From: Bacteroidota bacterium
Lineage (GTDB): Bacteria > Bacteroidota > Bacteroidia > UKL13-3
Direction: 5' to 3'
DNA length: 64,000 bases
Assembly: GCA_013298895.1 (NCBI GenBank)
Contig: JAAFJM010000004.1
Coordinates: 1-64,000, forward strand
The position numbers and the translations under genes are program-made. The notes beneath the pieces were generated by a model that was not told where the DNA came from, searched no databases, and saw nothing but the letters and a program-made list of their open reading frames with translations. The stretch's first letter is position 1. Every line of letters starts with the position of its first letter. This document shows, piece after piece, positions 56,227 through 64,000 of this stretch.

Positions 56227-56733
56227 CTCCAAATTGAGCATATAATCATCGCAAAGCCTATCGCCAAGCTGAAAGGTACGCGTATCGAAGGTTTTAAAGC
56301 CTACTTTACCGTAAAATTTAAGTGCTTTGTGGTTTTCTTGCCAAACACCAAGGTACAAATTATTATAATTTTGTTGTTTACAATAATCAATGGCAAATTG
56401 CATTAATTGCTGAGCTACACCTTTGCCATGAAAAGCTTGACGTACATATATTTTTTCTATCTCAGCATTTGTACCTTGTAGTTTTTCGTTGGTTTGGTTC
56501 AATAAAAGTTTGATGTAACCCACATCGCCTAATTGGTTGTATGCTAAAAAATAAACTATGTTTGGGTTACTTAAATTTTGAGCCAATTTTTCAATGGTAT
56601 AAGTATTAGCTATATAAGCCTGCATATCGGCTTCGGTGTTTTCGTGCCTATACGAATCGTAAAAAGTAGTAGCACCAATATCGGTTAATACCGCTCTGTG
56701 CTTTTGAGTACAAATTACCATTTTAGTTTCCAT
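56221..56733 (-). CDS. GNAT-family N-acetyltransferase
   Basis: A 170-residue acetyl-CoA-dependent acyltransferase. The acetyl-CoA binding motif is QAFHGKGVAQQLMQFAI (R/QxxGxG/A type) with a following YNNLYLGVWQENHKALKFY helix-strand and VGFKTFDTRTF end, all usual for the family. The N-terminal half is the variable substrate part. Similar proteins acetylate spermidine, antibiotics or protein N-termini; target unknown. It converges with the DUF1905 gene, overlapping by six bases. Confidence 0.88.
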   Translation of the reverse strand: METKMVICTQKHRAVLTDIGATTFYDSYRHENTEADMQAYIANTYTIEKLAQNLSNPNIVYFLAYNQLGDVGYIKLLLNQTNEKLQGTNAEIEKIYVRQAFHGKGVAQQLMQFAIDYCKQQNYNNLYLGVWQENHKALKFYGKVGFKTFDTRTFQLGDRLCDDYMLNLEL

Positions 56734-56819
56734 GAGTATGTTTTTGGGTTGGCAATGATAGAAATTAAGGTTTAATTTTTAAAGCCTTAAATAGGTTTAA
56801 AAAGCTTTTATTTGCAGTT

Positions 56820-57593
56820 ATGGCATTTTACCCAAAACACAATTCAAAACCAATAGATACAAGTCAATTAATATACGGTCAACATGCAGTTTTAGAAGCA
56901 TTAATGGCTGGCAAAGACATTAATAAAATTATAGTTCAACAAGCAGTTAAAAGCGATTTATTGAGCGATATTTTAAAAAAATGCAAGGAATTGGATGTGC
57001 CTTTTCAGTATGCGCCAAAGGAAAAGTTTACTTTTTTACAGCAAAAAAATCACCAAGGAGTAATGGCCTATTTATCGCCTATTACTTTTCAAAAAATTGA
57101 AGACATTATTCCACAACTTTTTGAAGAAGGTAAAACTCCTTTTATATTGGTGCTTGATAGAATTACCGATGTACGTAACCTTGGAGCCATTGCACGTTCA
57201 GCTTATTGCGCAGGAGTAAATGCCATTGTAATTCCAACTAACGATAATGCACCCATTAACGAAGATGCAGTTAAAACATCGGCAGGAGCATTGATGCATA
57301 TTCCTATTTGCCGCGAAAAAAACTACAAAACAGTAATGGAATTATTAAATCAAAGTGGGGTATTAACCATAGCTTGTAGCGAAAAAGCCAAAAAGAATTT
57401 CCATGAAATAGATTTAACTGTGCCTGTAGCCATAATTATGGGTAATGAAGAAACAGGTATTAGTCCTGATATTATAAAGAAATGTACCGAAATGGCTAAA
57501 ATACCTTTAGAGTTTGGAGTACAATCGCTTAATGTAAGTGTAGCTGCGGGTATTGCTTTATACGAAACAGTTAGGCAAAGAATTAGTAATTAG
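56820..57593 (+). CDS. rlmB: 23S rRNA (guanosine-2'-O-)-methyltransferase, RlmB-type
   Basis: A 257-residue SpoU/TrmH-family SPOUT methyltransferase. N-terminal RNA-binding part (about 1-90) with IYGQHAVLEALMAG, then the knotted catalytic domain: LVLDRITDVRNLGAIARSA, IIMGNEETGIS, IPLEFGVQSLNVSVAAGI. These are the three SPOUT motifs in order. Orthologues methylate G2251 of 23S rRNA; the related TrmH would act on tRNA G18, but N-terminal form and length favour RlmB. Confidence 0.9.
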   Translation: MAFYPKHNSKPIDTSQLIYGQHAVLEALMAGKDINKIIVQQAVKSDLLSDILKKCKELDVPFQYAPKEKFTFLQQKNHQGVMAYLSPITFQKIEDIIPQLFEEGKTPFILVLDRITDVRNLGAIARSAYCAGVNAIVIPTNDNAPINEDAVKTSAGALMHIPICREKNYKTVMELLNQSGVLTIACSEKAKKNFHEIDLTVPVAIIMGNEETGISPDIIKKCTEMAKIPLEFGVQSLNVSVAAGIALYETVRQRISN

Positions 57594-57720
57594 TTGCAAG
57601 TTGATAGTTGAAAGGCAATTGTTGAATTATTGGTGAATAGGTGGTTATTTTTTTAATTTTTTCGATCAAAAACTTTTTTCGGATGCAGCCTTTATAAATG
57701 AATGATGGTCTAATACTCAC

Positions 57721-59832
57721 ATGAGATTTTGGTTTTTATTAATTATTATTAGCTCAAATTGTGTTTTGGCACAAAACCAAAATAATACTTGGTTTTTAGG
57801 AACTTATTTAGGTATGAGTTTTAGCGGAAGCAATATGTTTCCAATACCTGACAAAGCCAGTCCAATGTATTCTGTGTTAGGTGCTTCGGTTATGTCTGAT
57901 AAAACTACTGGAGCATTGCTTTTATTTACAGATGGAAGAAATATTTGGGATAGAAATAAAGCCTTGATGCCTAATGGTGTGTTATATCCGGGCACGGGTA
58001 GCGATCAAAGTTCGCATATTATCATTTTTGAAACAGCACCTAAAAAGTATTTTGTGTTTTATTCCGATCAACTTGACAAAATATACTATGCGTTAGTGGA
58101 TTTAAACTTAAACAATGGAAATGGTGATGTAGTATATAAACAGAAACTTTTAGCCTCCCAAATGGACTTACAGTTTACCGCTGTCAAAATGCTAAATAGT
58201 GGAGGTTATTGGGTAATTACACATAAAAAAGGTACCAACGAATTCAATTCCTTTGCTGTTATTAATGAACAGGTGACTACTGCACCTGTAGTTTCTTATA
58301 CTGGTTCGGCCTCTTTTCCAAATACACAATACAGTTATGGTAAAATGATAACAGAATCCACAGGCAAAAGATTGGCTTATTTGTTTTTTGATTCTGATAT
58401 AAATGCCAGTAGCGGCTGTGTATTGCAAGAGTTTAATATTGATAAACGTTGTGGTACAATTTCATTGAATAAAAATGTAAATTTAGGTTCAACTGCCACT
58501 TATGATAAATTGGGCTCTATTAGCTACGACCAAACTGGGCAGTATTTGTATTTTTCATCATACAGAAGCAATGATATGAATTCGTTGGTTCAGTTTGATA
58601 TGAAAAGTAATGCCAGTGATAATGGCAGAATACTCATAGCAAACTTATATGAAAGCATAGGCGATTTACAATTAGGTCCCAATGGAAAAATTTATGTGGC
58701 TAGTTCTGAAAATAGAACCTTTACATCCAAAATATCTGTTATCAATGCGCCATCCATGGCTGGAACAAACTGTAATTTTTTATTTAATGCAATTGAATTA
58801 AGCAGAAACCCCTATTTAGGGAGCATTGGCACAGAAAAATTCCCCACTTTCATTTCAGATATATCTGAAACTATTCCTAATTCTAAAAAACCTGAACTTA
58901 GGCTAACTGCTAATTGTGCGCAATCAGAATCTAGTTTTGAAATAAAAAATCCCATAGATTTAATTTACGACTCCTTAGAATGGGATTTTGGTGATGGAGG
59001 TACAGCAAAAACAATTGCAGCAAAACATATTTACAATGCAGCAGGCAAATACGTGGTTCGTTTCAATTGGTTTGTTTGCAACAATAAATTCCAAATAATT
59101 GATACCATAAAAATAATAGAAAAATTAAATTTAAACTTGGGCAATGATACTACTTTATGCACTGGAGACACTTTTACTTTAAAAAGTCCACTTACGGCAG
59201 AAAAATACTTATGGAATACTGGAGATTCTAGCAATACTATTTATATAAATAAACCCGGCAAATTCAACTTAAAAATTCAAAGTGGCATTTGCACTGCGCA
59301 AGACGAAATAGAGATAAAGTACCATCCTCCCCTATTTACCGCACTGGGTGACGAATATTTTATATGCGATAAAGAAAAAGAATTGGTAAAATTAGATGCT
59401 GGAAAAAACTTTAGTAGTTATAAATGGACTCCTACTGGCGACACCACCCAATGGATAATAGTTGGAGAAATTGGGGATTATTTTGTGGTGGTAAAAGACT
59501 TTAGAGGCTGCGGTGCAAAGGATAATACCAAAGTAAAAAGAATTTGCGATTTTTCAGTATATTTTCCTAATGCTTTCACCCCTAACAACGATGGATTAAA
59601 TGATTATTTTTCTCCAAGTGGCAATGATATTATTGGTTTTACTATGCGTATATATAACCGCTGGGGGCAAGAAGTTTTTACAAGCAATAACCTAAATGAA
59701 AAATGGGATGGGAATTATAACAATACTCCTTGTCCAGTTGATACCTATTACTATATCACCAAATACCAAGGTTACCAAAAGAAGAAGTTACTCGAATTTG
59801 AAACTAAAGGCACCTTTACTTTATTGAGATAA
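57721..59832 (+). CDS. T9SS type B secreted protein with propeller and PKD domain
   Basis: A 703-residue secreted protein: signal peptide (1-18, ending CVLAQ), an N-terminal beta-propeller-like region (about 20-380; DGRNIWDRNKALMPNG at the start of a blade), a PKD domain (about 420-455) with SLEWDFGDGGTAKT, Ig-like segments containing LGNDTTLCTGDTF and KLDAGKNFSSYKWTP, and a type B sorting domain (about 620-703; FPNAFTPNNDGLNDYFSPSG, IYNRWGQEVF, final GTFTLLR). Such chains are exported by T9SS; no enzyme domain was seen. It stands alone between rlmB and a convergent toxin-antitoxin pair. Confidence 0.88.
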   Translation: MRFWFLLIIISSNCVLAQNQNNTWFLGTYLGMSFSGSNMFPIPDKASPMYSVLGASVMSDKTTGALLLFTDGRNIWDRNKALMPNGVLYPGTGSDQSSHIIIFETAPKKYFVFYSDQLDKIYYALVDLNLNNGNGDVVYKQKLLASQMDLQFTAVKMLNSGGYWVITHKKGTNEFNSFAVINEQVTTAPVVSYTGSASFPNTQYSYGKMITESTGKRLAYLFFDSDINASSGCVLQEFNIDKRCGTISLNKNVNLGSTATYDKLGSISYDQTGQYLYFSSYRSNDMNSLVQFDMKSNASDNGRILIANLYESIGDLQLGPNGKIYVASSENRTFTSKISVINAPSMAGTNCNFLFNAIELSRNPYLGSIGTEKFPTFISDISETIPNSKKPELRLTANCAQSESSFEIKNPIDLIYDSLEWDFGDGGTAKTIAAKHIYNAAGKYVVRFNWFVCNNKFQIIDTIKIIEKLNLNLGNDTTLCTGDTFTLKSPLTAEKYLWNTGDSSNTIYINKPGKFNLKIQSGICTAQDEIEIKYHPPLFTALGDEYFICDKEKELVKLDAGKNFSSYKWTPTGDTTQWIIVGEIGDYFVVVKDFRGCGAKDNTKVKRICDFSVYFPNAFTPNNDGLNDYFSPSGNDIIGFTMRIYNRWGQEVFTSNNLNEKWDGNYNNTPCPVDTYYYITKYQGYQKKKLLEFETKGTFTLLR

Positions 59833-59959
59833 AACTATTGGGTAATAAACAATATTAGTAATTACAAATCCTTGGTGAATTGATTCGGATTTCTTAGCTA
59901 GGTGCATGTAAGAGAAGAAATTTTAATTGAATGTCTAATTAGTCTTTTTGCTTTCTATA

Positions 59960-60252
59960 TCAATAATCCAATAATGTTCCGTGAACAATAGTGCTAATAA
60001 TTAAACCGTTATTTGTTTCTTGATAAGCAATCACCCAATCGTTTAATACAAAACATTTAAGTTTTAGTTTAGCAAATTCAGGATATTTACAAATAGCGTA
60101 TTTGGCATTGTTTTTTAGTGCCTCCTTTATCTTTTCTAAAAAGCATTTAAATAGCGTTTGCCAGCACCTAAAGTATTCTTTGATTCAACAAATTCAGCAA
60201 GTTCATTTAAAGTAAACCATGCTTCTTTCGAAATTTCAAGATTTGGTTTCAT
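59960..60252 (-). pseudogene. RelE/ParE-type toxin gene with a frameshift
   Basis: Read from the ATG at 60250-60252, the first 38 codons give MKPNLEISKEAWFTLNEL and on to RYLNAF, then a stop TAG. Moving to the next frame after the run of five A (60138-60142 on the plus strand) continues FLEKIKEALKNNAKY ... WVIAYQETNNG ... STIVHGTLLDY and a stop at 59960. Together they form one RelE/ParE-like chain of about 97 residues. A single extra A/T in that homopolymer would restore the frame. The start overlaps the end of the antitoxin-like gene, a normal layout for a type II pair. Confidence 0.7.
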
Positions 60253-60457
60253 CTATCAATTTATTCAAATCTAAAGTTTCGCTAAGCATACATTTGTTTA
60301 AGTATTCTGCAAGCTCATCATCTTTAGCAAGCCTTCCTATGCCAAAGGCAGCATCTTTAGCAGTTAATTTTTTAGGATTGTATTTTATATTATTTTGGTC
60401 TAAAAAACGAAATATGTTCCTAGCTTTATCGGTATTGTCTTCTATTTCAATAATCAT
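60236..60457 (-). CDS. antitoxin-like small protein
   Basis: A 73-residue acidic protein beginning MIIEIEDNTDKARNIFRFLD and ending LDLNKLIDETKS. It has no recognisable DNA-binding domain, but its size, acidity, DAAFGIGRLAKDDELAEY segment and overlap with a downstream toxin-like frame fit the antitoxin of a type II RelE/ParE system. The toxin ATG lies within its last codons in another frame. A TAAGTTTG box (60478-60485, minus strand) lies upstream. Assignment rests mainly on context. Confidence 0.6.
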   Translation of the reverse strand: MIIEIEDNTDKARNIFRFLDQNNIKYNPKKLTAKDAAFGIGRLAKDDELAEYLNKCMLSETLDLNKLIDETKS

Positions 60458-60738
60458 AACTTATTACTTTTGCTTAGCAAACTTAAATAAATAAAAAACA
60501 TTTAAGAAATAATTCAAACTATTTAACATTTGCATACACCAGCGTTGCAGGTTTGCACGTGGCCAAGCTAGGAATAATATATAGTTACAAACTTTATTTA
60601 TTTCTTAACACAAGTGACGCTGTGCTTAATACTTGTGCGAGCGGGGGGGAAGCGGAATAAAATTTCCCAAAATTATGTTCGTTTGAACTTCTTGACTTAC
60701 ATAACTTTATACCAATGATTTCCACATGCTAAGAAAAA

Positions 60739-61428
60739 TCAATCAACGTTTTCCCATTTTATTAATTGAATATCTTTTAATTGATTGATGGTATTGTTAA
60801 TGAGCAAAATGTCTTCATCGGGTTTATCAATTACTTTGAGCATAATTTCGATGTTTACATTTTGTTCGGTTACAAACTCTACATTATAAGTGCTTACTTT
60901 TAGGTTATGATGCACTGCAATTGATTTAAAAATACTTTCTCGTACATCATCTTTGACCAATATGCTGCACTTAATAGTTAACCTATATAGGCTATTTCCA
61001 TTGTTGCTATTGGTGCGTTTTTCAATTCGGTTTTCAACTGGCCGCAATACTAAATGTGAAATGATAACAAAAAAAGTTCCAATACTGGCCTCGTACCAAA
61101 AGCCTAAACCTGCCAAACAACCTACCGCACCACTGCACCAAATAGTAGCAGCAGTGTTTAATCCCGAAACGTTAAAACCTTCCTTCATAATGGCTCCAGC
61201 ACCTAAAAAACCAATTCCAGTAACAATTTGTGCAGCAACACGTGCTGAACTGGAATTGTCGCCCGTAATTTTAGCAGCCAATAAAATAAACAAAGCCGAA
61301 CCTAACGATACCAAAGCATTGGTTTTTACTCCTGCCATTTTATGTCGCCACTGACGCTCAAAACCAATGGCAGCCCCTAAAACTAGAGCTATTAATAATC
61401 TAAATTCGAATTGACTTATAGTAACCAT
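60739..61428 (-). CDS. MgtC/SapB-family membrane protein
   Basis: A 229-residue membrane protein. About five transmembrane helices in residues 1-140 carry the family signature: RLLIALVLGAAIGFERQWR, AGVKTNALVSLGSALFILL, VTGIGFLGAGAIMKEG and LNTAATIWCSGAVG. A cytoplasmic C-terminal domain (about 145-229) has an ACT-like strand pattern. MgtC members are linked to magnesium starvation and membrane potential control; the mechanism is debated. It stands alone on the minus strand. Confidence 0.9.
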   Translation of the reverse strand: MVTISQFEFRLLIALVLGAAIGFERQWRHKMAGVKTNALVSLGSALFILLAAKITGDNSSSARVAAQIVTGIGFLGAGAIMKEGFNVSGLNTAATIWCSGAVGCLAGLGFWYEASIGTFFVIISHLVLRPVENRIEKRTNSNNGNSLYRLTIKCSILVKDDVRESIFKSIAVHHNLKVSTYNVEFVTEQNVNIEIMLKVIDKPDEDILLINNTINQLKDIQLIKWENVD

Positions 61429-61469
61429 TTTTGAGTAAAGTAAATTATGATTGTAAAATGATATTGGTA

Positions 61470-62186
61470 TTATACAGCAATAATATCAGCTTCGCTTAAA
61501 AGATTTTCTCCTCTAAAACTAAGCAGAATTTGGGCTACTGTTACTACATCTTTTTGGCAATAGTTTTTTATTCTTTCTAAGTTGTTTTCTTGCCAATAAA
61601 CTTTCCAAACTTGGCTTCCGTCTATATCGTCCTTTGGGGTTTCTATGTTAAATAATGCAGCCAATAAATCAAGCGAAGTATAGCTTTTATAATCACCAAA
61701 TTTCCAAAGCTCCATGGTGTCTAAATGTTTTACTTCCCAAGGTTTTTTGCCTTCGGTTTTTAAACTTTCGGGCATATTAATTTTATTTACTACACACCTT
61801 CTTGATATATATGGAAAATCGAATTCTTTGCCATTATGAGCGCACAATAAATGGTCGGGTTCGTTAAAATGGCGGGTAAGCATTTTGCAGAAATTGGTGA
61901 GTAATTCACCTTCATTGTGGCTGTAAAAAGATTTAACCCTAAATTGGTAACTGTTGCCCTTTACAAAATAACCCACCGATATGCATACAATTTTACCAAA
62001 CTCAGCATATATACCTGAGCGAGGATAAAGTTCTTCGGTAGTTTGTAAACTGTCTTTTTTTATAGTTGCAGCTTTCTTTTCCCAAAGGTCTTTCCAACGT
62101 TCAGGCAATTGGTCAAAAGCAGCAAATTGCGGAACAGTTTCAATATCTAAAACAAGTATTTTGGTTAAATCGGTTTGTTCAAGCAT
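61470..62186 (-). CDS. PolB-like 3'-5' exonuclease
   Basis: The frame opens at TTG (62228), but the ATG at 62186 starts just before the first catalytic motif, giving 238 residues. DEDD-type exonuclease motifs: ILVLDIETVP (Asp14, Glu16), HNGKEFDFPYI (second Asp), and YCQKDVVTVAQ (third Asp). Between them GKIVCISVGYF and TMELWKFGDYKSYTSLD match the predicted PolB-associated 3'-5' exonuclease family. It would trim or degrade single-stranded nucleic acid; its exact role is unknown. Confidence 0.85.
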   Translation of the reverse strand: MLEQTDLTKILVLDIETVPQFAAFDQLPERWKDLWEKKAATIKKDSLQTTEELYPRSGIYAEFGKIVCISVGYFVKGNSYQFRVKSFYSHNEGELLTNFCKMLTRHFNEPDHLLCAHNGKEFDFPYISRRCVVNKINMPESLKTEGKKPWEVKHLDTMELWKFGDYKSYTSLDLLAALFNIETPKDDIDGSQVWKVYWQENNLERIKNYCQKDVVTVAQILLSFRGENLLSEADIIAV

Positions 62187-62237
62187 GGTAATTATTTTAA
62201 GTAAAACGAAAATATAAAAACCCTGCAATAAAATCAG

Positions 62238-62999
62238 TTAAATTTTGAGTTTCTTAAAATCGGCTCTTATTTTTTTCAATTGTTCTTTGTCGTGAATGCT
62301 AATTTTTTCGGTAGCTGAGGCAAATGCTACACTGCTTATTTGAGGAGCATTTTTATATAAAAATTGCAATAATTCGTTTGGAAAACGCAAGCCAAATTCG
62401 CGCAATAACCAACCAATTGCTTTTTGCACAAAATACTCTTTATCGTTTATAAGCGGGTTAATTAATTGAATAAAATCGATTTCATTCAAGGTATATTTTT
62501 TGTTTTTTAAATGGTAAACAAGCGGCACTAACGATGTGCGTCTTTTCCAAAGGTTTTTGCTTTTATTCAGTATTTTTAAGTCGTTATAAATAGCAGTTTC
62601 ATCATACATCATATTTCGGCCAATGATGCTCGAAAGGAAATCACTATGTGCCCAATTATCTATTTTTGGTAAAAAGTTTTTAGCGGTTTCATGTGCTATC
62701 AGACCTTTATTCTTTTTACTAAAAACGGTTAAGTACATTAAACTAAGGTACATTATTTCGTAACAGTTACTTTGGTTCCAAAGCAGCGTGTAAAGTTCCA
62801 TTTGATCACCCATTGGTTCATTGCTAAAGGTAAACCCTTTTTTAAAAATGGCTTGAACTGTTGGATTTTTTAAGGCATAAAAATGATATTGTGTACCAAT
62901 ATAGTTTTGTAAATTAGCAATGCCTGATGGTTTTTCATTTAAGCTATGTTGCCCAAAAATAGTTTGAATTTCAGCTATGGCGTTTTCGTAATTTATCAT
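62238..62999 (-). CDS. DNA alkylation repair protein, AlkD family
   Basis: A 253-residue all-helical HEAT-like repeat protein of the AlkD family (PF08713), DNA glycosylases that remove alkylated purines without flipping the base. Visible: DNWAHSDFLSSIIG, NLWKRRTSLVPLVYHL, KEYFVQKAIGWLLREFG. These carry the Trp, Asp and Arg residues that form the lesion-contacting concave face. Substrate range cannot be told. It lies 51 bp upstream of the exonuclease gene on the same strand, a repair-related pairing. Confidence 0.85.
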   Translation of the reverse strand: MINYENAIAEIQTIFGQHSLNEKPSGIANLQNYIGTQYHFYALKNPTVQAIFKKGFTFSNEPMGDQMELYTLLWNQSNCYEIMYLSLMYLTVFSKKNKGLIAHETAKNFLPKIDNWAHSDFLSSIIGRNMMYDETAIYNDLKILNKSKNLWKRRTSLVPLVYHLKNKKYTLNEIDFIQLINPLINDKEYFVQKAIGWLLREFGLRFPNELLQFLYKNAPQISSVAFASATEKISIHDKEQLKKIRADFKKLKI

Positions 63000-63083
63000 T
63001 GGTTTTGTATTGATAAATATTAAAATACTCTATAAAATCATTATCAATTCGCAGGTGAAACTAAAAGTATAAATAAAATTAAT

Positions 63084-63584
63084 TTACCAAGCCTTTGAAT
63101 CTTGGCTCCAAAACTCTACCCTTACTCCTGCACTTACTACATTGGCTAACACTTCATCTCGCATGTTTTGCTCTAAACTAAAGGTATAAATTCCTTTTTG
63201 TTTAAATTTAATTCGTGGTTTGTATTGCAATTGGTATTCGTAAATATCACCTAACCCCTTTCCAAACCATTTTCCTCGCTCATCTTGTAAAGTAAATTCC
63301 ATTCTTTCTTTCTGAGTAGTTTTATCGGGCAAGGTTTCAGTAACCCACATAAATAAATTGCTGTATTTGTAATCACCTGTAATACGTAAGTTTATGTACA
63401 TATTGCAATACTTAGTGGTATCAGCAATATTTACATCAAACACCACCGGATTTTTATAATCCCAATTATGTTCGGTTATGTCTTTGTTTTCTTCAAAAAT
63501 GGGTGGCTCCGCACACGATTGAAAACAAAAAACTACATACAACAATGCAATTATTGAAAAAACAGATTTACTCTTTCTTATCAT
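63084..63584 (-). CDS. gldH: gliding motility lipoprotein GldH
   Basis: A lipoprotein of 166 residues counted from the ATG at 63584; the frame is open further upstream to a GTG, but that part overlaps the neighbouring gene. The signal sequence ends in CFQSCAE, giving lipidation at Cys24. Conserved GldH features follow: CNMYINLRITGDYKYSNLF, RGKWFGKGLGDIYEYQLQY and YTFSLEQNMRDE. GldH is required for gliding in Flavobacterium johnsoniae and is probably at the envelope. Its start overlaps the end of the RicT-like gene by 17 bases. Confidence 0.88.
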   Translation of the reverse strand: MIRKSKSVFSIIALLYVVFCFQSCAEPPIFEENKDITEHNWDYKNPVVFDVNIADTTKYCNMYINLRITGDYKYSNLFMWVTETLPDKTTQKERMEFTLQDERGKWFGKGLGDIYEYQLQYKPRIKFKQKGIYTFSLEQNMRDEVLANVVSAGVRVEFWSQDSKAW

Positions 63585-64000
63585 TGGGTTTTGGTGTATT
63601 TGGTCGGTTATTGTTATTACGGTTTTTATTAAACCTTGGCTTATTATTTTGTGGTTTTTCGCCACCTTCGGCTACTAGTTTATTATTATTTGGTACCCTT
63701 TCCTCAGCAGGTTTGTTGGCATTATTGTTTGGTCTGTTGGGTTGCTGAGGTTTTGGGTTATTATTAACCGGTTTTGCATTATTGTTATTATTAACTGGCC
63801 TTGGTTGTTGAGGTCGGTTATTATTTACATTTTGCGGCTTACCTTCTGCATTGGCATTTCGGTTAGCATTATTTCGGTTATTATTTTTATTTCGGTTATT
63901 GTTATTACGCTTTCTATCTTTATCATCTAAACGGGTAAGGCTATCCATTCCCATATCGTTTTTAAAGTCAAGCTCAACTACTTTTTTAGGTTCGGCTTTT
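63568..64000 (-). CDS. C-terminal, Asn-rich part of a probable RicT/PSP1-domain protein
   Basis: Partial gene entering from the right edge. The frame is open to 64000 (KAEPKKVVELDFKNDMGMDS, then LTRLDDKDRKR), followed by a 110-residue low-complexity tail of Asn, Arg, Lys, Gln and Pro. This ending, right before gldH, matches PSP1-domain (RicT/YaaT) proteins of Bacteroidota, whose catalytic or Fe-S part would lie beyond the window. The identification rests on the D-S-L-T-R-L-D motif and gene order, not on a visible PSP1 domain. The gene end overlaps gldH by 17 bases. Confidence 0.55.
   Translation of the reverse strand, partial: KAEPKKVVELDFKNDMGMDSLTRLDDKDRKRNNNNRNKNNNRNNANRNANAEGKPQNVNNNRPQQPRPVNNNNNAKPVNNNPKPQQPNRPNNNANKPAEERVPNNNKLVAEGGEKPQNNKPRFNKNRNNNNRPNTPKPNDKKE

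Noticed and set aside
60555-60566. CACGTG core that could be a fourth parS site
   Set aside because: The flanking bases do not match the consensus arms on either side, unlike the three sites near mnmG.
63503-63930. Plus-strand open frames rich in Leu, Val and Ile near the right edge
   Set aside because: They are the antisense of the Asn-rich tail and of gldH; no start signal and improbable composition.
1-64000. CRISPR array, tRNA, rRNA, prophage or IS element
   Set aside because: No regularly spaced repeats, cloverleaf-like sequences, transposase or phage structural genes were found on reading both strands, although short or degenerate RNA genes could be missed by eye.

Overview
The window is an AT-rich chromosomal segment of a Bacteroidota bacterium. 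The evidence is five proteins with the gliding-motility-associated (type B) type IX secretion (T9SS) C-terminal domain, one type A T9SS protein, a GldH lipoprotein, a PorE-like OmpA protein, paired Skp-like chaperones behind BamA, and promoters of the form TTG-N18-21-TAnnTTTG. No rRNA, tRNA, CRISPR array, IS element or prophage was seen. The genus cannot be fixed from the sequence alone.

Layout. 1-20.8 kb, mostly minus strand: start of an EamA transporter, an unknown protein, a PorE-like envelope protein, an SDR protein lacking the usual catalytic Tyr, a plus-strand LytS/LytTR-type two-component pair, idi, a DsbD-like protein, the envelope operon uppS-bamA-skp-skp, a 2084-residue T9SS surface protein, and an ECF sigma factor with its presumed anti-sigma protein, which carries a T9SS type B domain. 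20.9-27.0 kb, plus strand: a T9SS surface protein, a small PorV/PorQ-like barrel, a helix-hairpin-helix barrel protein and a small MazG/DUF550 protein, then a minus-strand pseudouridine synthase. 28.3-41.2 kb, plus strand: two M16 peptidases, a T9SS protein, ybeY, mnmG, a methyltransferase, an Ig-like lipoprotein, pheS, a flavin reductase and a leucyl aminopeptidase. Three parS-like ParB sites lie at 30988-33021 around mnmG, suggesting an origin-proximal centromere. 41.3-52.9 kb, minus strand: clpX, a 1175-residue T9SS type A protein, a TolB-propeller/barrel protein, a small barrel protein and a TonB-dependent receptor with a palindromic operator-like site. 53.2-59.8 kb, mostly plus strand: a TPR-AAA ATPase/TPR-membrane/YdeI-like cluster, a GNAT, rlmB and another T9SS protein. 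59.9-64 kb, minus strand: a toxin-antitoxin pair with a frameshifted toxin, an MgtC-like protein, a PolB-like exonuclease, an AlkD-like protein, gldH and the Asn-rich tail of a probable RicT/PSP1 protein.

The main theme is envelope biogenesis and T9SS export: lipid carrier synthesis (idi, uppS), outer-membrane assembly (bamA, skp), the export/gliding apparatus (PorE-like, GldH, PorV-like) and many T9SS cargoes. The items most worth a second look are the parS cluster, the sigma/anti-sigma pair whose anti-sigma protein ends in a cargo domain, the structured region ahead of pheS, the TPR-AAA module, and the toxin broken by one base in a homopolymer.
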